From Pseudomonadota bacterium (GTDB lineage Bacteria > Desulfobacterota > Desulfovibrionia > Desulfovibrionales > Desulfovibrionaceae), in contig JAEXGX010000364.1 of NCBI GenBank assembly GCA_023450535.1, positions 1-10,973 of the forward strand: DNA of 10,973 nucleotides, written 5' to 3'. This document shows positions 6,691 to 10,973 of the stretch, one piece after another (positions within the stretch are counted from its first letter, which is position 1; every line of letters begins with the position of its first letter). Below the pieces are notes generated by a model. The model saw nothing but the letters and a program-made list of their open reading frames with translations, was not told the origin of the DNA and did not search any database. The translations under genes and the position numbers were made by a program.

Positions 6691-7119
6691 GAAAAAGGGA
6701 TCGAGCCGCACCGGTGAATCAACAAAAAAGACACTGTTCACTTCATGTTGATTTGCACGGTCAGAAAACCCCGCGCCCACACAGTCGAACAGACGGAACA
6801 CGTCTGCCGCAAACACCGCGCGCCGCACTTCCGAATATTTGGTAACTGTTTGAGTTATACTAGATTATATTATGCGCTTGCTCAAGCGGCGCAATGCGCC
6901 CCTCTTCCGGATTTTCCACGCGCCGCTTCTTTGCCGGAGAAAGAACGCCTCTGGGGCCCGAAACACACTGTAACACATTATAATAATACATATCATCGAG
7001 AAAAACATACTTCTAAAATTTCAGGACTGCCACTTGCTGACTCATGACTTTTGCAGGTAGGAAATATAAATCTGTCGCGGTAGACTTAATTCCTGACAGT
7101 TCCCCCACAGGAGGATACC
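6691..7119. other. Divergent intergenic region without a supportable gene
   Basis: This is the upstream region of two divergent genes. No ORF here shows coding character. Visible structure: an AT-rich segment (6852-6874) with a TATAAT on the minus strand (6869-6864); a palindromic CGCTT-GCTC-AAGCG (about 6875-6888); a short hairpin GGCGC-AAT-GCGCC (6888-6900); arms TTCTTT/AAAGAA (6927-6932, 6940-6945); a perfect plus-strand TATAAT at 6979-6984; and TATAAA at 7065-7070, about 50 bp before the cupin start. None of these has a convincing -35 partner. I see no tRNA or riboswitch pattern. Confidence 0.5.
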
Positions 7120-7620
7120 ATGAACGCTTTAGAGATAGTCGCTCATTTCGATATGGCGCCTCACCCGGAAGGTGGTTTTTACAAGGAACTCTACCGCAGT
7201 GCCGGAGTTATCCCGAACTCAGCCCTGCCGCAAGGTTATGCCGGGGATCGGTGCTTTTCCACGGCTATTTTGTTCCTGCTGCGCCGGGGCGAGTATTCCC
7301 GGCTGCACCGTATCCGGCAGGATGAAACCTGGCATTTTTATCTGGGCGGAGGCTTGCGGCTTGTGAGCATCTCCCCACAAGGAGAATCCCGTGAAGTCCT
7401 GCTCGGCCAGGAGCTTTTGCAAGGGCAGCAGGTACAATACACGGTCCCCGGCGGATGCTGGTTCGGCGCTACCCCCGCTCCCGGCACGGATTATACCCTG
7501 GTGGGCTGCACCGTGGCTCCGGGGTTTGAATTCGCTGATTTTGAGCTGGGAGAGAGAGCCGGACTCGAACAGGCATTCCCCGCCGTGCGGGAGCTGATTC
7601 GTGAATTTGTCCCGGCGTGA
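7120..7620 (+). CDS. Cupin superfamily protein, DUF985 / Cupin_5 family
   Basis: The 166-aa product spans the whole family length. It shows the N-terminal HPEGGFYKELYRS (15-27), a central strand-rich H63...E69-W71-H72-F73 block (LHRIRQDETWHFYLGG), GGCWFGA (111-117) and the family's ending GCTVAPGFEFADFELG (129-144). The fold is a small RmlC-like jelly-roll barrel. Members of this family bind small ligands in the barrel, but no reaction is settled, so I give no enzymatic function. GGAGG sits 6 nt before ATG 7120. The gene stands alone on the plus strand, divergent from the receiver-TPR gene and convergent with the ABC-F gene 34 bp away. Confidence 0.9.
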   Translation: MNALEIVAHFDMAPHPEGGFYKELYRSAGVIPNSALPQGYAGDRCFSTAILFLLRRGEYSRLHRIRQDETWHFYLGGGLRLVSISPQGESREVLLGQELLQGQQVQYTVPGGCWFGATPAPGTDYTLVGCTVAPGFEFADFELGERAGLEQAFPAVRELIREFVPA

Positions 7621-7634
7621 ATTTACCTCCGATT

Positions 7635-7650
7635 GAGGAGTGCACTTCTC
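7635..7650. terminator. Small hairpin between convergent genes
   Basis: GAGGAG (7635-7640) pairs with CTTCTC (7645-7650), with one G-U pair, around TGCA. It sits in the 34-bp gap between the cupin stop and the ABC-F stop. There is no U-tract, so a role in termination is weakly supported. Confidence 0.25.
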
Positions 7651-7654
7651 CGCC

Positions 7655-9523
7655 TCACCCAGAAAGCTCGCCCAGTTCCTGCAAGCGCTGCTCCACAAAT
7701 TCCCAGCGCAGCAGCAGTTGCATCTGTTCTTCCTCCAGCGCGGCCAGGCGTTCCGTGGCGCGGGTGAAAGCCGCCTGATCCCTGGAAAACAAGTCGGGAT
7801 CAGCGAGAAGCATTTCCTTATCTTTCTGCTCACGCTCCAGGGCGTCCATGCGCTCCGGCAGAGATTCCAGCTCTGCGGTCAATTGTTCGAATTCCCGCTG
7901 CTCCTTAAAGCTGCGTTTACGGGCTTTGTCCGTTGCGGGCCGAGGGGATGAACGGGGAACTTTTTCCGGATTCCGTTCCGGGAGCGGCGCGGGCCGCTGT
8001 CGCAGCCAGTCTGTATACGCGCCCACATACTCATGGGCCTTGCCGTCACCTTCCAGCGTAATCACGCTGGTTACGAGGTTATCCAGAAAACTCCGGTCAT
8101 GGCTGACGACAAGCACAGTGCCGCTGTAGTCTGCCAGCAGTTCTTCCAAAAGCTCAAGGGTTTCCGCGTCCAAGTCGTTGGTAGGTTCGTCCAGCACCAG
8201 CACATTGGAAGGCTTGGTGAAGAGTTTTGCCAGAAGCAACCGGTTGCGTTCCCCGCCGGACAAAGCCTTGACCGGCAGGCGAAGGCGATCCGGGGTAAAG
8301 AGAAAGTCTTGCAAATACCCGGCTACATGGCGAGTATTACCGCCCACCGTAACGACGTCGTTTCCTTCCGCCACGCTGTGCATGATGTTTTCTTCCGGGT
8401 TCAGGCTTGCGCGCAACTGGTCGAAGTAACTGACGTGCAAATTGGTGCCAAGCCGCACCACGCCTTCTGTGGGCAAAAGTTCGCCAAGCAGGACACGCAA
8501 CAGCGTGGTTTTGCCGGTTCCGTTATTGCCCATGAGGCCCACACGGTCACCGCGCTGGATAATGGTGGAAAAGTTGCTGAAGAGAGGAGTCTGACCAGGA
8601 TAGGCGAAACTAATGTCATCGGCCTCAATAACAAGATTGCCCGAACGTCCGGCCTCCTGCGCGGCCATGCGCACGTTCCCCTGTTTGTCCCGCCGCTCGG
8701 CCCGTTCGGTCCGCAGGGCTTCCAGGGCGCGCACCCGACCCATGTTACGCGTGCGCCGGGCCTTGATGCCCTGACGTATCCATGCTTCTTCCTGGGCGAG
8801 TTTCTTGTCTAAAAGCCCGAAGGCGCGTTCCTCGGCGGCGAGGCGCTCCTCCCGCCGCTCCGGGTAACGATCAAAGCCGCAGGAATAGCTGTGGAGCTTT
8901 CCCCGGTCAATTTCCACCACCCGCGTGGCCAGACGTCTGGCAAAGGCCCGGTCATGGCTGACGAAAACCAGGGTGCGGGCTCTGCGCAGCAAAAAATCTT
9001 CCAGCCATGTGATGGTGGCAATGTCCAGGTGGTTTGTCGGTTCGTCCAGAATGAGGTCTTCCGAACAGACGAGGGCCCTTGCCAGAGCCACCCGCCGCTT
9101 TGTTCCACCGGAAAGCGTGGAGAATTCGACATCCGGATCCAGTTCCAGATGATTGATGACGGTGAGCACATCACCATAACGCTCCCAGCCGTCCCACTGT
9201 TGCCCATGCTCTACTCCGGCATGGGCAGCCGCCAAAGCCTTGCCCTCTGCTCCAAGGGCTTCGGCCACCAGAGAAAAAACCGTTCCGCTCCAGTGTTCTG
9301 GCACATCCTGGGGCATCTGCCCGATTAACGTGCCGGGCCGGACAATGATGCCGGAATCCGGTTGCCGCTGCCCGCCAAGCAGCGCCAGCAAGGAAGATTT
9401 TCCCGCGCCGTTGCGGCCCACAAGACAGAGCCGTTCGCCCGTTTCCACGGAAAGATCCGCCGCATCCAACAGAGGCTTGCCGCCCAGGTTCAGGGTCACA
9501 CCCTGCATGCTCAAAAATGCCAA
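7655..9523 (-). CDS. uup: ABC-F family ATPase, Uup-like
   Basis: A soluble protein with two ATP-binding cassettes and no membrane domain. ABC-F proteins act on the ribosome or, for Uup, also bind DNA and branched replication intermediates. Cassette 1: Walker A GRNGAGKSS (36-44), LSGG (137-140), LILDEPTNHLD (157-167), H190. Linker: about 225-290, highly charged. Cassette 2: GNNGTGKTT (332-340), LSGGE (421-425), VLVLDEPTNDLD (441-452), SHD (474-476). A lysine/proline-rich hinge (about 510-540) leads to a C-terminal coiled coil (about 536-622), the hallmark of Uup. I place the start at TTG 9523, because GGAG lies 6 nt upstream and the product then begins MAFLSMQGVTL, as Uup proteins do. An upstream in-frame ATG (9598) would give 647 aa. 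The 622-aa length is close to E. coli Uup (635). Confidence 0.9.
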   Translation of the reverse strand: MAFLSMQGVTLNLGGKPLLDAADLSVETGERLCLVGRNGAGKSSLLALLGGQRQPDSGIIVRPGTLIGQMPQDVPEHWSGTVFSLVAEALGAEGKALAAAHAGVEHGQQWDGWERYGDVLTVINHLELDPDVEFSTLSGGTKRRVALARALVCSEDLILDEPTNHLDIATITWLEDFLLRRARTLVFVSHDRAFARRLATRVVEIDRGKLHSYSCGFDRYPERREERLAAEERAFGLLDKKLAQEEAWIRQGIKARRTRNMGRVRALEALRTERAERRDKQGNVRMAAQEAGRSGNLVIEADDISFAYPGQTPLFSNFSTIIQRGDRVGLMGNNGTGKTTLLRVLLGELLPTEGVVRLGTNLHVSYFDQLRASLNPEENIMHSVAEGNDVVTVGGNTRHVAGYLQDFLFTPDRLRLPVKALSGGERNRLLLAKLFTKPSNVLVLDEPTNDLDAETLELLEELLADYSGTVLVVSHDRSFLDNLVTSVITLEGDGKAHEYVGAYTDWLRQRPAPLPERNPEKVPRSSPRPATDKARKRSFKEQREFEQLTAELESLPERMDALEREQKDKEMLLADPDLFSRDQAAFTRATERLAALEEEQMQLLLRWEFVEQRLQELGELSG

Positions 9524-9624
9524 AATTTTCTCCAACACTGTGGTATCATTCCACTTCAACCATGATGTTCCCACGCGGAATGAGGCTGCTTGTCCCATCT
9601 TCGGGCAAGAGCTTTGCGTCTCTT

Positions 9625-9653
9625 TTTATATAGAGCCGTACGGTTTTGAGCAA
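9625..9653 (-). promoter_or_regulatory. Candidate promoter of the ABC-F gene
   Basis: Read on the minus strand: -35 TTGCTC (9653-9648), 17-bp spacer, -10 TATAAA (9630-9625). The leader to TTG 9523 would be about 95 nt. The surrounding 9615-9705 stretch is AT-rich and carries three related TTTTTATAT/ATATAAAA(A) elements in both orientations, which may be further -10 boxes or operator half-sites. Confidence 0.4.
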
Positions 9654-9740
9654 CCTGCAAAACTCAATATAAAAAGGCAGGTAAAGGCATATAAAAGAGT
9701 TTAACCACAGGTTGGAGAGAGAGCCTGACGGGACCAGTTT

Positions 9741-10139
9741 TTATTCATCATTTCTTGAGCAGTACATTTTATCTTGCGACACAGCTATGCGCCTGACCAG
9801 TTCATCAGCCAACATGCGAGAAGGAAGGCGACGTAGAGCCTCTTCATCGGCCCTGCGCACCGCTGCTTCGTCACCCGTTTCATAATGGCCAACTTCAGGC
9901 TGTTTCGATAAAGAGTACGGTCCCTTGCCTGTGAGTATCCATTCAGGATGTACGTTTTTCACCCTCATCAAAATAACCAACCAGCTGGAAGGAATCTTTC
10001 CACGTCTTTTCGCGTCAGCGACGGAGGACCGCTTGATGCCGAGCAAGTCGGCAAGCTCAATCTGCGTCCTTTTGCCAGTAATAAACTTTATGCGCTCCAT
10101 TTGCTCATTAAAACGTGCATGGGCATTGGCAGGGTTCAT
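9741..10139 (-). CDS. Phage CI-type repressor domain protein (Bac_CI_repr-like)
   Basis: A 132-aa DNA-binding regulator. Residues about 10-75 form the CI-repressor N-terminal helix-turn-helix: QIELADLLGIKRSSVADAKR, then the family's typical IPSSWLVILMR, HPEWILTGKGPYSL. The remaining 55 residues are charged and carry no S24/LexA-like peptidase domain, so RecA-triggered self-cleavage is not expected. ATG 10139 follows GGAGG at 4-nt spacing. The gene is divergent from a small XRE-type gene with 59 bp between, like the repressor/Cro arrangement of temperate phages, but no structural phage genes are visible in the window. Likely a domesticated or remnant regulator; its targets are unknown. Confidence 0.88.
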   Translation of the reverse strand: MNPANAHARFNEQMERIKFITGKRTQIELADLLGIKRSSVADAKRRGKIPSSWLVILMRVKNVHPEWILTGKGPYSLSKQPEVGHYETGDEAAVRRADEEALRRLPSRMLADELVRRIAVSQDKMYCSRNDE

Positions 10140-10198
10140 AGTGCCTCCGTGTGGTAAATACTATGGGACTTTAGTCTCTTATTCAAGCCTGCCCTCTC
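10140..10198. promoter_or_regulatory. Shared divergent control region of the CI-like and XRE-like genes
   Basis: In 59 bp it must hold both promoters and probably operators. I see a short inverted arm pair GACT-TT-AGTC (10169-10178) near its centre. TTATTC about 15 bp before ATG 10199 could be a -10 of the XRE gene. If so, the mRNA would be nearly leaderless, which fits the lack of a ribosome binding site. The individual sites are not firmly assigned. Confidence 0.4.
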
Positions 10199-10516
10199 AT
10201 GTTTAATGCCATAATGGACGAAGACAAAACGAAAATAATCATGGGCATGATTGTAGAGTCACTCCGTGAAAATCTCGGCATGAGCCGCTACGCCTTGGCA
10301 AAAGAATCGGGAGTTGACTACTCATGGCTACGGCGTTTTGAGAAAGGGAAATCCGGCATCCGGGTGGAAACGCTGATTCTACTTGCAAAGGGTTTAAATA
10401 TTCCGGCAGGAACGATCATCACGGCGATGGAGAAGGCGCTGGAAACCCCGGATAGGTGGCTGGCTGAATGGCAAGAAGGAAAAAAGATTAGGCGGAAAGA
10501 ACAATTTTTTGGTTAA
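10199..10516 (+). CDS. XRE-family helix-turn-helix transcriptional regulator
   Basis: A 105-aa protein. Residues about 15-70 form a Cro/CI-type helix-turn-helix: MIVESLRENLGMSRYALA, KESGVDYSWLRRFEKGKSG, RVETLILLAKGLNIPAG. A short helical, basic tail (RWLAEWQEGKKIRRKEQ) follows and has no recognised domain. ATG 10199 is the longest start; ATG 10214 is also possible. Neither has a clear Shine-Dalgarno sequence, so a leaderless or weakly translated message is possible. Being divergent from the CI-like gene, it may be the opposing arm of a two-repressor switch; that role is inferred from layout only. Confidence 0.82.
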   Translation: MFNAIMDEDKTKIIMGMIVESLRENLGMSRYALAKESGVDYSWLRRFEKGKSGIRVETLILLAKGLNIPAGTIITAMEKALETPDRWLAEWQEGKKIRRKEQFFG

Positions 10517-10865
10517 AGATCTTTGGCCATATTCAGGTTTTTTCATGCGCAATCAGCGCACAGCTCAGGCCGGACATTGAACTTGTGGATGGCCATGAAG
10601 GGTACTTATTCAGTACCCGGATATGTCGCAAGGTCCACACTGAATTTAGGCTGCACTGGGGATCAAAAAATTTGGAGAAGGCTATCAAACGGATCTTGGC
10701 TGACAATACGATCAGCGGTTCTAAATAGACGGGCAAAATTAGTAGTTGAAAAATGCCTCGCTAACTTTCGCAGACCTGGCATATTGCGTTGTAGTGGCCC
10801 GGCTAAGGGCGACAAGTGGAAAGTGTTGAGTCGCCGAAGCAGCCAGAAATAACTTAATCAACTTT
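10517..10865 (+). pseudogene. Probable gene debris after the XRE gene
   Basis: No intact gene is convincing here. One frame, open from about 10492 to TAG 10728 without an ATG, gives protein-like text (PDIELVDGHEGYLFSTRI, then NLEKAIKRILADNTISGSK). A different frame ending at TAA 10852 gives GILRCSGPAKGDKWKVL, which resembles the last strands of winged-helix domains at the ends of Fic and AlbA-type proteins. A frameshifted remnant is the simplest reading, but the similarity is by eye. An ATG-started ORF (10523-10852) covers the region; its first half looks non-coding. Hairpins GGGTAC/GTACCC (10600-10618) and GGCGAC/GTCGCC (about 10809-10835) lie within it. Confidence 0.3.
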
Positions 10866-10973
10866 CTATGTATTTCCGCAAGTCAATTCATAACTTGTAC
10901 TTCGCCCGCCGCCCTCGCCTTGTCGCAAGATACCGTACTCCATAAGTTCCCGAATATCCCGTAAGGCGATCTC
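10866..10973 (-). CDS. C-terminal end of a Fic-like protein (partial)
   Basis: The minus strand is open from the right edge to TAG at 10868-10866, giving 35 residues: an alpha-helix (ALRDIRELMEYGILRQ) followed by GEGGGRSTSYELT. A recognition helix followed by a GGGRSTxYxL wing is the usual C-terminal winged helix of Fic-domain proteins, which AMPylate or otherwise modify target proteins. The catalytic Fic motif would lie to the right of the window and cannot be checked, so the family call stays moderate. It converges with the debris region. Confidence 0.6.
   Translation of the reverse strand, partial: EIALRDIRELMEYGILRQGEGGGRSTSYELTCGNT

Noticed and set aside
6745..7047. Plus-strand ORF of 100 aa in the divergent spacer
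   Set aside because: Composition and lack of a ribosome binding site argue against coding; no motif was seen.
8033..8812. Plus-strand ORF of 259 aa
   Set aside because: It is antisense to the ABC-F gene, with no domain and no start signal.
9770..10932. Inverted 12-bp match (9770-9781 with 10921-10932) that might bound a mobile element
   Set aside because: A 12-bp match is expected by chance in a window of this size. No transposase, longer inverted repeat or target duplication is visible.

Overview
The window looks like part of a Gram-negative, moderately GC-rich genome. The best fit by gene content is the sulfate-reducing Desulfovibrionaceae: a receiver/TPR protein, a Bac_CI-type phage repressor domain, a Uup-type ABC-F protein and type I-C CRISPR-Cas. 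This taxonomic guess rests on recalled family distributions, not on a search.

Layout. (1) Positions 1-2348, minus strand: a nearly full-length Cas3 of type I-C, running off the left edge, so the rest of the cas operon should lie to the left. Its reading frame is broken once, inside the HD nuclease domain, most simply by one extra base in a C5 run at 2102-2106. (2) Positions 2349-2581: a dense non-coding block holding the cas3 promoter, a bidirectional intrinsic terminator, one solitary degenerate type I-C CRISPR repeat, a strong hairpin and a candidate promoter. (3) Minus-strand housekeeping genes: cyclopropane-fatty-acid synthase, an integral membrane protein with an internal duplication, and a receiver-TPR protein. 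(4) A 461-bp divergent spacer, then a plus-strand cupin (DUF985), convergent with a minus-strand Uup-like ABC-F ATPase. (5) From 9741 rightwards an accessory stretch: a phage CI-type repressor divergent from a small XRE regulator, about 350 bp of probable gene debris, and the C-terminus of a Fic-like protein entering from the right edge.

Main discovery candidate. The solitary CRISPR repeat (2470-2501, read on the minus strand) is followed directly by a spacer-like sequence and then a terminator, with no second repeat. The first 15 nt of that spacer-like sequence (TATAAGTTAAAAAGG) match 13 of 15 positions of the sequence just upstream of the cas3 start codon (TATAAATTAAATAGG). The only two mismatches are at positions 6 and 12, the positions that type I Cascade flips out and tolerates. 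The matched site is preceded by TTC, the type I-C PAM. This is the design expected of a Cas-regulating RNA (CreR-like): a crRNA-like guide that would direct Cascade to its own cas promoter and repress it without enough pairing to cleave. Together with the broken cas3, it would be a self-regulating type I-C system whose nuclease may be impaired.
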